Of a stretch of DNA of 64,000 nt, positions 34,266 through 43,982 are shown one piece after another (the stretch's first letter is position 1; each line of letters starts with the position of its first letter). Where the stretch lies: contig NC_049904.1 of NCBI RefSeq assembly GCF_001411555.2, forward strand, positions 19,915,370 to 19,979,369. Reading direction: 5' to 3'. The notes beneath the pieces were generated by a model, which did no database searches, was not told the DNA's origin, and saw only the letters and a list, made by a program, of their open reading frames with translations. The stretch comes from Juglans regia (lineage: Eukaryota; Streptophyta; Magnoliopsida; Fagales; Juglandaceae). The translations under genes and the position numbers were made by a program.

Positions 34266-35340
34266 AGTGAGGACGGCTCGAGGATGATGTCCAGGAGGGT
34301 GACATTGACAATGAGACTTAGTCTTTGAGAGAGAGGATTTAGATTTTTCTTTACATTTAAATGATTTATGCTTTTACATTGCATAGCACATGTTCGACCA
34401 TTATATTTTAAATGGGCTAGTGAACAAATGTTTGGATTAAGTGATTTCTTTTACTAGATTATCATGTGAAAGTTTTATTTATGGGATTTCATGCTACAAA
34501 CATTAAAAGGTACATGCATACTGATTTAATAATCCCCAACTTTTTTATCATGTGACGGTTGAAACATATTGTACTATACAAGATTCCAACCTTTATACCA
34601 TAAGATTCAAGCTTATATGCCAGTCCCACATGAATGCATTAGCGTCAATATACATGTAATATCTGAAACTTAGATTTTGTGACTTTGTCGTATTTGCTTC
34701 AATATTTCAAAACTCGTGTTTAGACAATAAAATCTTGTTTGATTATATAGATGAGATGAAAGTTGAAAATTAAATAAAATATTTTTAGAATATAATTTCT
34801 TAATATTATTTTTGTTTTGAAACTTGAAAAGGTTGAGTTGTTCATTATATTTCGTTTGAAAATTTGAGAAAATTGTAATGATTGAATGAAATGGTTTGTG
34901 TAAACAAAGCAAGCGTTAGATCCATGCTTAGAAGTTTTCCTTACGCACATGGATGCCTTAAACCTCGCTTTACAGGCTATGGCCATAACATGCATGGTCA
35001 TTTTTCAAGATTTTGCTTGCTATCAAAATTTACATCATGCTTTCTTGCTTTAAAGCATTAAACACAAAATAAATGGCTAAATGTTAGAAAAATGCTAGTG
35101 AGATACTTGGCATGTTAGAAGGGCTTCTCTCCAAGCTTCCACCAGTTGAGATATAAAGATTGTTTTTGGGAGGTGGGAAAATTGAAGAAAGTGCAGGCAA
35201 AATATGGGAAGGGGATGGTCGGCCAAGAAGAGAGAGAAGAAAAAGTGAGAGCGTTAAGAGTGTAAATGGGATTGAATGGGTTTATAGGGCTGGGTGGATT
35301 CCACTATTCATATAGTGAAATTTGCTTTCTAGATGGCAGC
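34266..35340. other. Intergenic DNA with one family-1 MITE
   Basis: AT-rich with no convincing gene. It contains the MITE at 34712-34905. A purine-rich, possibly transcribed stretch (35150-35290) has no frame I can assign. Confidence 0.4.
34712..34905 (-). mobile_element. MITE, family 1
   Basis: Reverse-oriented, diverged copy of the 2452-2643 family: gtttagac at the left, then gagatgaaagttgaaaatta, cttaatattatttttgtttt, gttgagttgttcattatatt and a final tgtgtaaac. Confidence 0.55.
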
Positions 35341-35349
35341 AACTGCAGA

Positions 35350-35467
35350 TAGGGGTGGGCAGCGGGACCCCGCCCCCGCCCTCATAGAGAGGGCCTAGCG
35401 GGGGCAGAGGGTGGGGCTGATGGAATTTTTTCCCCTGCCGCCCCGCATCATGCGGGTATCACCCTTA
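35350..35467. mobile_element. Short hAT-type non-autonomous element
   Basis: Starts TAGGGGTGGGCAGCGGG; the reverse complement of its end is TAAGGGTGATACCCGC. Flanking octamers ACTGCAGA (35342-35349) and ACTGCAGC (35468-35475) agree at 7 of 8 positions, as expected for the 8-bp duplication made by hAT transposases. It is 118 bp long, GC-rich and non-coding. Confidence 0.7.
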
Positions 35468-35600
35468 ACTGCAGCCCCATTTATTATTGTTATTGTTGTA
35501 TTATTATTCATCTGTCTATTGTAACTCAAAAGTAATGTTTAGGACACAGTCTTTACATGAACCCCTCAGATGAACAATAGCTTTATAGATAGAGCTTTGC

Positions 35601-35800
35601 TACACAACCTCCACCACACTCCACACTCCACACTTTTTTAAATTTTTTAAATTTTTAATATTTTTTTAAAATTTTTTTTTGAGTTTATTCTTTTTAAATT
35701 ATTTTAAATTATTTATTCATTATTTATATAATAAATATTTAATAAAAGAAAAAAATAATAAAAATTAAAAATAATGTGGAGTGTGGAGGTTGTATGAATA
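35601..35800. mobile_element. Foldback MITE with cctccacactccaca arms
   Basis: Left arm acaacctccaccacactcca, right arm tgtggagtgtggaggttgta (35776-35795), about 140 bp of AT-rich DNA between. The arms are near-perfect inverted repeats. No coding capacity; family unassigned. Confidence 0.7.
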
Positions 35801-36037
35801 GTAGGAAGTTAAGTAGATTTTTTGTTATAGATAATGCGAATAGTAAAAAACTGTTCAAATTAGGGATCCGTGTATGCGGGCCCGTGTCCATATCATTTCT
35901 GTTTAACCTCTCACAAGAACCATTGAGAAACTAATCCCTCCCCACACCCCACCCTCACGCGCAGGGGACTGCTGGGTGTATTTTTTACGAATGGCACCAG
36001 TACCAAAACTACATGTAAAATTGGGATTCAAATGCGG

Positions 36038-37124
36038 TCATGGATTGAAGAGCTTTCTAATGGGCCCGTCTTTGCGGTCTTTTGCAGCTTCTGTTAAAGC
36101 AAGGAACCTCTTGAACCCTGTTGTAGCAGCACCTCTTCCAAGTGCAGCTACTCTGGTTAACACATCCTCTCGGTAAGCAACTAGTCCAATTGAAGCCGGA
36201 CTGGGTATCACAGGAGCTGCCGCTGGGACTACTGATGGCATGATAGAGGGTTGGTGATCCCTGGCCCATGTCTGTGAAGTCATCTAGTACACTTTTCCGA
36301 TCAGCTTTTTTTAGACCCTGCACATGGAAAGCACAGTATTAATATAACTCCACCATCACGTAATTCATGTAATTCATATGATGCCAAGATTCATTATCCA
36401 TGATTAACTTGCTCAATTCTTCAGAAGACAAGTAGGAATAATGGACAAACCCAAGACAGAATTCTGTTGGGCAACTATAATGAACATTTCAAAGGCACCC
36501 CTTCTCTGAAGTGGCAATGCTAGATGTCTTGTGGTTAGTTAGAGCTAAAAAGAAGACCGACATACGAAAATTTATCAGACATCGTATTGAAGGTGCCTAT
36601 CCAGCATCATTAGCAGATAATGTGGCTCCCAATTTCAAGTGTTGAAAACAAGTTTGCATAACGACTTTCATTTATCTTAGACTCCGTGCTTCAGAAAACC
36701 TCAACATTTTCACCAGTCCATTAGTAGATTTATCGAGTCACATCTCAGAGTCTTGATCTATATCCATCCAATGCTTTTGAGCTTGGCAATTAACCGATCA
36801 TGCAGTAACTAGTATGACTAAACCCTATATCAAACAGCAAGAATAGACCAAAACCTTAAGCTCAAAAATTCGCTGAAACTCCATTGGTGTGCCCTCTGGT
36901 AGCAATGCTCGATATGTATCCGTCATTGAATCAAATGTGGACAGTATAACCTGAATAATAAATACATGTAAACTTGAGTAAGACTTTTTTAGTATAATCA
37001 TGATAAGAAAATAAAACCAAACTTAGCAAAATGTAGACAAAATATGATCATAAACCTTCAAAAGTGCTTCAGCTTTGCTCATTTCACGGCTCACAAATTT
37101 TGAATAGCTAGCAGCACCAGTTGT
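36038..37124 (-). pseudogene. VPS53: VPS53 3' fragment (last three exons)
   Basis: Three consecutive minus-strand exons with proper splice signals. 37124-37056 encodes TTGAASYSKFVSREMSKAEA, then LLK. 36950-36855 encodes VILSTFDSMTDTYRALLPEG, then TPMEFQRIFELK. 36317-36038 encodes GLKKADRKSVLDDF and ends REDVLTRVAALGRGAATTGF, then KRFLALTEAA and KLFNP-stop. This is the C-terminus of VPS53 (Arabidopsis HIT1), a subunit of the GARP tethering complex that returns endosomal vesicles to the trans-Golgi. In the last exon the frame shifts between LDDF and the VVPAAAPVIP part. Upstream VPS53 exons are not recognised in the window, so this is a 5'-truncated copy, probably not functional. Confidence 0.75.
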
Positions 37125-37312
37125 CTGTTTCAGAAAGGAAGAAAATGATATGTCAAAGAGGTTTGTTTTATGCAATCAGAGACCACTATATGCCCCTACA
37201 AATAATCATGTCAAAATCATGGGAAATTCATTCAATAGTGTGATGCTAATATAGCAAATGAAGCTTATTGCTTCAAAGAAAGGTTCTCTACCTTACTACA
37301 CTCTGCATGAGT

Positions 37313-37347
37313 AAAAAAATAAAATAAAATAAAATAAAATAAAATAA
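37313..37347. repeat. (AAAAT)n microsatellite
   Basis: About six units of aaaat/aaata in a row. Confidence 0.85.
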
Positions 37348-37611
37348 AGTAAGAGAAAAAAGTAAAAAACTAGACATAATGTTGCATAATCTAATATGAC
37401 AACGTACGTAGAAGAAGAGAAACTCTACTTGCACCCATGGTTGGGAAACCCCGCTTACCCATCCCTCCACATGGGCAATAATGAAACAGAGCATTGCTAA
37501 GACTCCCGAAATGCGAAAGATCAAACTTGACTTCCCCAGCAGAAAAAAACACCCCCACTGCACCGAACAGAGCAAGCTGAAGCAGTAGGAGACCGGAATA
37601 AATAAAGAGAA

Positions 37612-37770
37612 AATATATTTTTAACTGTAAATTGTGTAACCGCCGTATAATCATTTTGAAAAAAGTGAATAAAGCATGAGACTTACGTAAAAAAAAAATA
37701 ATTTTTAATAATAAATCTCACTTTTTTTCAAATTGATTATGCGACGTATGCACTTCATAATTGCATGTAA
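37612..37770. mobile_element. MITE-like element, family 3
   Basis: Imperfect palindrome: cgtataatcattttgaaaaaagtga on the left and cactttttttcaaattgattatgcg on the right. A related unit is at 54053-54180 (gtcgtatacttattttgaaa). Non-coding. Confidence 0.55.
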
Positions 37771-37797
37771 AATTACTTAAATGCACAATTAACTCAC

Positions 37798-38147
37798 CAT
37801 AACTGGTATCATTTTCGCACATTTAGCAAGTTTATGGACAGGAAAGCTGAAATTTTTGAGGGCCTGTAACAAGCCTTTCTCTATCGAGTATTCAGAAAAG
37901 TAGCAAAAAGGAAACATAGAAAACAAGCAGATTATTTTTGCCTACTGAGTGAGTAATAATGCAAAGAAATGTGAATAACCATTGGAAAATCTGATTGATT
38001 CAGGACACATTGGGAGAAAAGCCAACTGAGAATAACCAGGCCCACCTGTGTCTTCAAAGAGCTAATAAATCCAGATGCGATCTCAAGAATAAGTGAGACG
38101 ACCACCGGCGCAGTTTTGACTACCCACAACGACGACCACCCGTGTAC
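37798..38147 (-). pseudogene. Two exon-like segments of an unidentified membrane-protein gene
   Basis: Minus-strand 38147-38046 is bounded by ctgcag| and |gtgggc and encodes 34 hydrophobic residues beginning VHGWSSLWVVKTAPVVV and ending ISSLKTQ. Minus-strand 37863-37798 is bounded by gttacag| and |gtgagt and encodes ALKNFSFPVHKLAKCAKMIP plus VM, which resembles a helix of nucleotide-sugar/drug-metabolite transporters. Both are phase 0 and open. I cannot name the gene and do not know whether the two belong together. They precede the VPS53 exons on the same strand. Confidence 0.35.
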
Positions 38148-38189
38148 CTGCAGTAGCATTGTTGAATTAACATTATAGAAAAAACTTGG

Positions 38190-39390
38190 TGAAGTAAATA
38201 TATACATATCTAAGGGACAACACAAATATTATAGTTTCTTGTTCAACAAGAATAAGAAAATCAAGAAAATTTGAATTAATATATATCATATAAGAATCAA
38301 GCATCATAATTTATAATCTTCTCCAATCCTTTTGTGCCCACATTATTCCAAAGGAAATCTGGAAAACTTTTTTCCAAACTCCAATCTGCAGACTTGTACT
38401 CTATAACCAAGCGTCTAAAATCAAGACTGCAGACAGCTAATGATGTTTTTGACAAAATTGCTTGAAAAAAGTGCACACTTTAATTCACTTAATTTCGGCA
38501 TTAAACTTCCAAATTCCGAGTCTTGCAGCACGCGTCGCCCTATCTAATTAAGTGTATGCCAAACCCAGTTGCTCTCATAACAGAAATGAAATTCTATTTT
38601 TCTTCTCTGTTTTTCGTTCCTCTGTACTTTGTGCCCTGTTCTTATCTTCTCTTTCAGTTCTTGAGATGATGATCCTCCAAACTATATTTTTTTTTTTTAA
38701 ATTCTGGATCTGTGCTGGTCTTTCATTCAGGGAGGCAGTCAGGGACCATAGATTACTATCATGGATAAAAGTTTTATATATGAATTGCTGCTGAAATCTG
38801 GAAAGATTTGTAACAAGTAATAAATCTGTAAATCAGTTTAAGAGCTTTTGAGTTGAGCTGTTTAGATTTCTTTAACTCGAAAAGTTTCTAAAGGTCAAAA
38901 TGAACAGATTATATCTATTATATCTTAGTGTAGTCAATTGTTTTCTTTTTCTTTTTTAAAATCTTAATTTTGAAAATAAATATGAATTTCTCATTTGAAG
39001 AGAGAAAATCATACTTTATTATTCATGATCTGTTATTGCCAACATAAGATGGGTGAAAGTGAAACAACTTGAATGCTTGTAGTTCCCTATCTGTATTGAC
39101 AAACCAATATACATCATATTCAAAAGACTTCAGTGCTCTTATATTTGTAGACTTCTATTTGTGTGTATTTTAACAAGTCTCATGAGAGGAATCCCAAGAC
39201 TTCTATATTATTTGGGCAGCCTCAAAAGACCCAAGATTTGTAAGTAAGGTTGTAGCTCATGAACTTGACTTGATTTTTGTCTTTTAAAATTTCTCTTAAC
39301 TCTATGTATTTATAATAACTATATTATTTATATTAATTCAAAGTTGTTTTGCCAAAGTTTTGTATATAGAGTTAAGAGATTTTGTGTGTA
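38190..39390 (+). repeat. Segmental duplication, copy A
   Basis: Matches 62137-63100 in the same orientation in two long blocks. The first (38203-38680) begins tatctaagggacaacacaaa and includes cttttgtgcccacattatt and ttctgtttttcgttcctctg. The second (39135-39375) includes gtagacttctatttgtgtgt, gaggaatc, tatattatttgggc and caaagttgttttgccaaagt. Sequence between the blocks differs. No gene is recognised in either copy. Confidence 0.8.
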
Positions 39391-39458
39391 TTCACGCGCC
39401 TTTATTCGTAAAAGTTCAAGGTCTTGGAAGCTTACAAGTTTTCCACTTATGTTGTAGG

Positions 39459-39668
39459 TTTGGAGGGTGAGATGAGAATTTTGTGTTTTGTTTTGAAATT
39501 TAAAATATTAAGTTTTAATATTATTATTGTTTTGGAATTTTAAAAAGGTGTATTGAAATTTTAAAAAGTTGAATTGTTTATTATATTTTATATGGGAATT
39601 TGAAAAATGTATAATAATGAGATGAGATGAGATGAAAATTTTGTGTTTTGTTTGATGTCCCAAACCTA
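39459..39668 (-). mobile_element. MITE, family 1
   Basis: Begins ggtttggagg and ends gtcccaaacc (inverted). The interior includes aatattattattgttttgga, gttgaattgtttattatatt and gagatgagatgagatgaaaa. Same family as 2452-2643. Confidence 0.6.
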
Positions 39669-39865
39669 GTCTCAGACTTGGGATGAACATTGCTAGATGT
39701 TGGGCTCTAGTGGATTTATCTGGGTCTGTAGCTTAGGCCCAAAATGAGAGCCGTTTTGAAAAAAATTAGGACACCTTCACAGTTGTAATTTAAGATGTTG
39801 GGCTCTAAAGTTGTCATTCTAAAGTGATGCAATCAAGTTGAGTCTTGCACTTCGAATATAGAAGT

Positions 39866-40035
39866 ACTGTAGTCATAAAGAGATTATAAAAATAATTATA
39901 TAAATTAATGTAATTTCATGTGATCCATCATATTTACTTTACAATAAAAATAACTTTACAATCTAACAAATCATATCAAGTCATATCAATTTGTAAGATT
40001 ACTTTTATGTAATCATTTTGTAGCTAGAATATTTC
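39866..40035. mobile_element. MITE-like palindromic element, family 2
   Basis: Contains ataaattaatgtaatttcat, acaataaaaataactttaca and tcaatttgtaagattacttt, the same arrangement as 583-795. AT-rich and non-coding. Confidence 0.5.
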
Positions 40036-40496
40036 TCTTAATTATATATATCTGAACTTAATATAGTTGTCATCTTCAATTGGTTTTTCGTCGCTAAAAA
40101 GCATATGTAAGTGACAGGATGATAACTAAAATGTAGCTTCTCTATCAATAATTGAATTTGTTAGGGATGTTAAAATAATGTATTCAGTGCAAGAAAATGG
40201 ATGGTAGGTACATTTCGCTGCTATTGTCCGAATGGGTCCATTTGGCAAAGTTTGTAAAGAAATTGACATTTTAGAATAAGGTTACTTCGAACAAAGATTA
40301 TTACTTAAATATTTTGTACAATTTAAATAGAGATAAATATAATATGTAGATCAATATTATAATTTATTTAATATTGAAATTCCTATTACTTATGAGTACT
40401 ATTGTATTATTAATCTATTCTTTTTGAATTTTTCAAAATATTTGACTCAAAATTATAAAAATCTTGTAGATCAATGTTACATTATTTAAATTAATA
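40036..40496. other. Intergenic DNA with a dispersed repeat
   Basis: No gene. 40325-40470 resembles 1840-1995 (ttatgagtacta, tttttgaatttttcaaaata, aaattataaaaatct). Confidence 0.45.
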
Positions 40497-41415
40497 GGAG
40501 AGGCATCGACTGAATTTTTCCGTGCTCATGCTTCTAAGTCATTTATGGTGGTTAATGAGATGAGACTTTAGGTTGGAATGCTGTTATCATCTTCGGAAGA
40601 GGTTCATGGAGGGGCAGTAGGTACTTTGAGCAAGTCTTGGCACATAAACAGGTTCATTCTCTACCTGATCAATCTTCTATAGTTAGTAAAACCATTTTTG
40701 AGTGTGATAATGATATATGATATGTCAGCTCCCTTCAATCCAAGTTATTAAAGATGCAGTTTTTTCCATCCCTGTGAATAGTAGTCCTGGTCCAGATGAA
40801 TTTGAGTCATGTTTTTTTCAAGCTTGTTGGAGTATTGTGGAGAGGGATTTTGTTTGTGCAGTGCATGGTTTTCTTCGAGGAGCAGAATTGCCTTGTTTTT
40901 CTTATTACGTCAGCTCCTGTACTTATTCCAAAGGTTGAAAACCCAGCGTCCTTTTATAAGTTTAGGACAATCAATTTATGTTTTGTGTGTTTATAAAGTG
41001 TGCTCCAAGATTCTTGTAGATCGTTGTAGTAACTTATAATGAGTAGAGAATTGCGACTATCGTCTGGTGCAGTAAAAATCGCTGCAAATGACTATTTGTA
41101 GCGATTTTAGGGGTTATTTTCAGCGAAAATTAGTGCCGAAAAAGGCCCTGTTTCTTATAGTGTGTAGATCGTTTGGCTACTATTTTGCCGTGCATTATAT
41201 CTTAGGAACAAGGTGCTTTTATTAACGAAAAGAGTATATTTGAGAATATTAGGCTTACTCAGGAGATGGTCCATTGTATTAACAAATCTGTGAGGGGTGG
41301 AAATATTATCCTTAAAATTGATATGGCTAAAGCTTATAATAATGTAGATTGAGAGTTTTTGTTCTATGTGTTGGAAGGTTTTGGTTTTTCTAAGGTGGTG
41401 TGTGATTGAGCTTCG
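40497..41415 (+). pseudogene. LINE (L1-type) reverse transcriptase fragment
   Basis: Frames give QVIKDAVFSIPVNSSPGPDE and ACWSIVERDF, then LIPKVENPASFYKFRTINLC, then YKVCSKILVDR. After an interruption come SQEQGAFINEKSIFENIRLT, QEMVHCINKS and IDMAKAYNNVD. These are the classic plant L1 RT motifs. Missing are the endonuclease, the YADD box and the 3' end, so both sides are truncated. A 138-bp insertion (41025-41162) splits the RT at LVDR. Confidence 0.85.
41025..41162. mobile_element. 138-bp insertion in the LINE fragment with 10-bp direct repeats
   Basis: TGTAGATCGT occurs at 41015-41024 and again at 41163-41172, and removing one copy plus 138 bp restores the LINE reading LVDRLATILP. The insert ends ttcttatagtg, which resembles a CACTA-type terminus (CACTATAAGAA inverted), but a 10-bp duplication is more typical of Mutator-like elements. 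Class uncertain. Confidence 0.6.
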
Positions 41416-42189
41416 TTATTGTATATTTTATACACTTAAAACCAATAAATCTTAATTATTTCATTATTTTATTGTTAGTTTTAGATGGAAAAATAGTTGA
41501 GAGGGAAAAATCCGAGTTATGATTTAAATTAATTAATAGCATAGTTTATGCTTGATTTTAGTACTTGTGATTTAATTTGATAATATTTCTTCACATGCAC
41601 ATGCAACAGACCTTTAATATTTTTCATTTCTTTTGTTTAGTTTTATTTTTGTCTTTATTTATTTATTTTATTTTTGTTTATCTAGTTTTATTTCTGTTTT
41701 TATTTATTTATTCATTATTTATTTGTTTGTTTAGTTTTATTTTCGTTTGTCTTGCAGCTACTCTGACGCACGGCAGCACCACCAGCAACGCTGCACCTCC
41801 ACGGTTGCTCCAACACAACCCGTGAGCCATGCATGCACCATTGCGCACCTCCACGTAAAAGCTACATCACCACGCAGCAACCTCCTCCTCACGGCCTCCA
41901 CCCGTTGCCTACCACCAACGCACACGAAACCATCGCCACCACCTTACCTCCACGATGCATTGCATGCACACGTCCTTTGCCCAGTCCATCCACTGCCACA
42001 ACACGTCCAACAGCTCACTACCTCTGCACAACCCACTTGCACGGCCAAGAACCACAGTGCACCTGCTCCCACTGAAGCTTTATGCACAGCGCAACTGCAC
42101 CTCTCCACCAGCCGTGAACCACCTTGCCTGCAGCGAACTCCTCCTCCACGTGAAAACATCCGATGCACTGCACCGCATACACAACATCA
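41416..42189. other. Host sequence of the copia insertion, LTR-like
   Basis: A T-rich part (41570-41750) is followed by a GC-rich, His/Pro/Thr-coding-looking stretch (41760-42190) that continues after the copia element at 47177. The composition is like the CpG-rich blocks of LTR copies B and C. A 200-codon open frame here is judged to be by chance. Confidence 0.4.
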
Positions 42190-42194
42190 CAACT

Positions 42195-42520
42195 TATTAA
42201 CAGATGATAATGCTGCTGCTACACAAAAGGAGCACAACACTGCTGCTACACGAAAGGAGCACAATAGAGCACCTATACCTGCCGAATCTGTTCCTTCCGA
42301 ATATTCTAACAAACTTCCTACATTGTATAACTGTTTAGGGGTAGTTTAGTATATTCAGTTGTATATAATATTCCTTTCTTCTTAGATAAATAGACTACTG
42401 TACAGCACAATAAGCGATATATACAATTTTACAGAAGAAATCAATATCGTCTTCTCCATTCTTACTCTCTTTTCGTCTAATGGCAAGCACACTAAACCAA
42501 ACCTCATGCCAAATCTGACA
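42195..42520 (+). repeat. 5' LTR of the copia element
   Basis: Begins TATTAACAGATGATAATGCT and ends CCAAATCTGACA. The target duplication fixes the boundary, so the 5' terminus is TA, not the usual TG. It contains a TATA-like ttgtatataatattcc near 42359-42374. Confidence 0.93.
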
Positions 42521-42539
42521 TGGTATCAGAGCCACAGGT
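42521..42539 (+). promoter_or_regulatory. Primer-binding site of the copia element
   Basis: TGGTATCAGAGCCACAGGT follows the LTR without a gap and complements the initiator methionine tRNA 3' end. Confidence 0.9.
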
Positions 42540-42596
42540 TATTTGAAAGGCTCTCCAACTCAAGTTTGCCGACTCAACAAAAGTCTCTATGGCTTG
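42540..42596 (+). repeat. 57-bp copy of RT sequence next to the primer site
   Basis: Identical by eye to 45696-45752 in the RT gene (tatttgaaaggctctccaac ... ctctatggcttg). It sits between the primer site and the inverted gag, in the same orientation as pol. Confidence 0.93.
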
Positions 42597-43417
42597 TAAT
42601 CTTACAGTAGGAGCAGTAAGATTTGTCTCTCTTGGCAGCAAAATTGGAAGGTTTGGGAGAAAATTTCCGAGCAGCCAAGGCAACTGTATCAACACTAGGA
42701 ACAGCCGAAGTAATGTGTCGATGTCGCTCTTGTTGTTGAATATAGGAGAAAACCTTAGTAACGGGTGGCACTGGGTCAATGAGCATGAGCTGGTCCCAAA
42801 CGTTGGTGAAAGAGTCATGAAGGCCCATGAGAAATTGAATCACGCAGTCCCTTTGATAGCGGTCAGAGATAACCTTCGTTGGCACAAGAACAAACAGGTA
42901 GCGGGTCATATATAGAAAATTCATCCCAAAGAGATTTTAACTTACCATAGTAGATACTGACAGTATCAGTGTCTTGGGATAAATTGGCGAGGGCCTTGTT
43001 CAACTCATAGATACGAGGTCCGTTTTGGGGAGAAAAAGGCTCCTGCAACTCATCCCATAATTTATGGGCATCATCCACGAAGGCTACTGAGGGTCGAAGA
43101 GGCAAAGTAATGGAGTTTTGAAGCCAGGATACAAGCATGTCATTACATCGTTCCCAAAGACTAAAAAGAGGGTCAGCGGTTGAAGATGGTTTGGAAATGT
43201 CTCCATTGATAAATCCAAGCTTATTTTTGGCCCGAAGAGCTCGTTGAATGGCACGAGACCAGGTAGGATAATTTTCTGTTGTAAGGGGTTCGGTTACAAG
43301 CAAAATGCTTGGGTTATAAGAAGTCTCAAGTCGGTATGGGTTGATTGGGTTGTTGAGGTCTCCAAATTTGAAGGTGGGAGGTTTGATGATGGGAGGATCG
43401 GTGGTGGCCATTTTCAC
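42574..43417 (-). pseudogene. Inverted gag of the copia element
   Basis: Minus strand 43417-42863 encodes a 184-residue gag start: MATTDPPIIKPPTFKFGD, NPYRLETSYNPSILLVTEPL, ENYPTWSRAIQRALRAKNK, LGFINGDISKP, WERCNDMLVSWLQNSI, IYELNKALANLSQDTDTVSI and YYGKLKSLWDEF. These are the copia-type gag N-terminal and UBN2-like regions. It continues, after a frameshift near 42880, on minus 42924-42574 with RDCVIQFLMGLHDSFTNVWD and ends inside the zinc knuckle (CSYCKITSH), where it meets the RT copy. The whole block faces against pol, so the pol promoter cannot express it. Confidence 0.93.
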
Positions 43418-43429
43418 CTCTCCAAACTG

Positions 43430-43982
43430 AGGAATTCACTTGCTTCTCCTTCCGCCAATCATCTTCAAACAGTTCACTCCCCCCACCCACATACTTCTAA
43501 CACAGCTGGTATTTCTTATTCCTTATCATCTTCTTTTCATTCTTCTATACCATGGATCATTGATACGGGTGCTACTGACCATATGGTTTGTAGCCCTCTT
43601 TTTTTACTCATGTAACATCCTCAGTTTCGTACTCTGTCAAACTCCCCAATGGCGACTCTGTCCCTGTCACTCATGTTGGTATTGTGCAAATAACAACCAC
43701 TCTTATTCTCCAAAATGTTTTATGTGTTCTGACATTTTCCTTTAATTTACTATCTGCTGGAAAGCTTGCCAAACAACTTAACTGTTCTCTTATATTTCTC
43801 TCTGATGTGTGTTTTATACAGGGCCTTTCTCCTTGGACAACGATTGGGAAGGGTAACATGACACATGGACTCTATCACCTCCACACCGAAAATGTCTCGC
43901 CTCATGCCCTGGTGCATACACTATCTCAGAATTTCCACCATCACAACTTTGTTTCAGCTGTGTACAGCCTATCGACAGCACC
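43430..43982 (+). pseudogene. Protease and integrase-leader part of copia pol
   Basis: Frame 2 carries the end of the gag-protease linker and WIIDTGATDHMVCSPL, the aspartic protease site (DTG intact), and stops at 43615 after a T-run. Frame 1 then continues SVSYSVKLPNGDSVPVTHVG, LQNVLCVLTFSFNLLSAGKL and GLSPWTTIGKGNMTHGLYHL. Another frame change near 43970 leads to the main pol frame. Two small indels therefore break an otherwise recognisable polyprotein. Confidence 0.85.

Noticed and set aside
41747..42349. 200-codon His/Thr/Pro-rich frame
   Set aside because: Runs from LTR-like host DNA into the copia 5' LTR, crossing an insertion boundary, so it cannot be a real gene.
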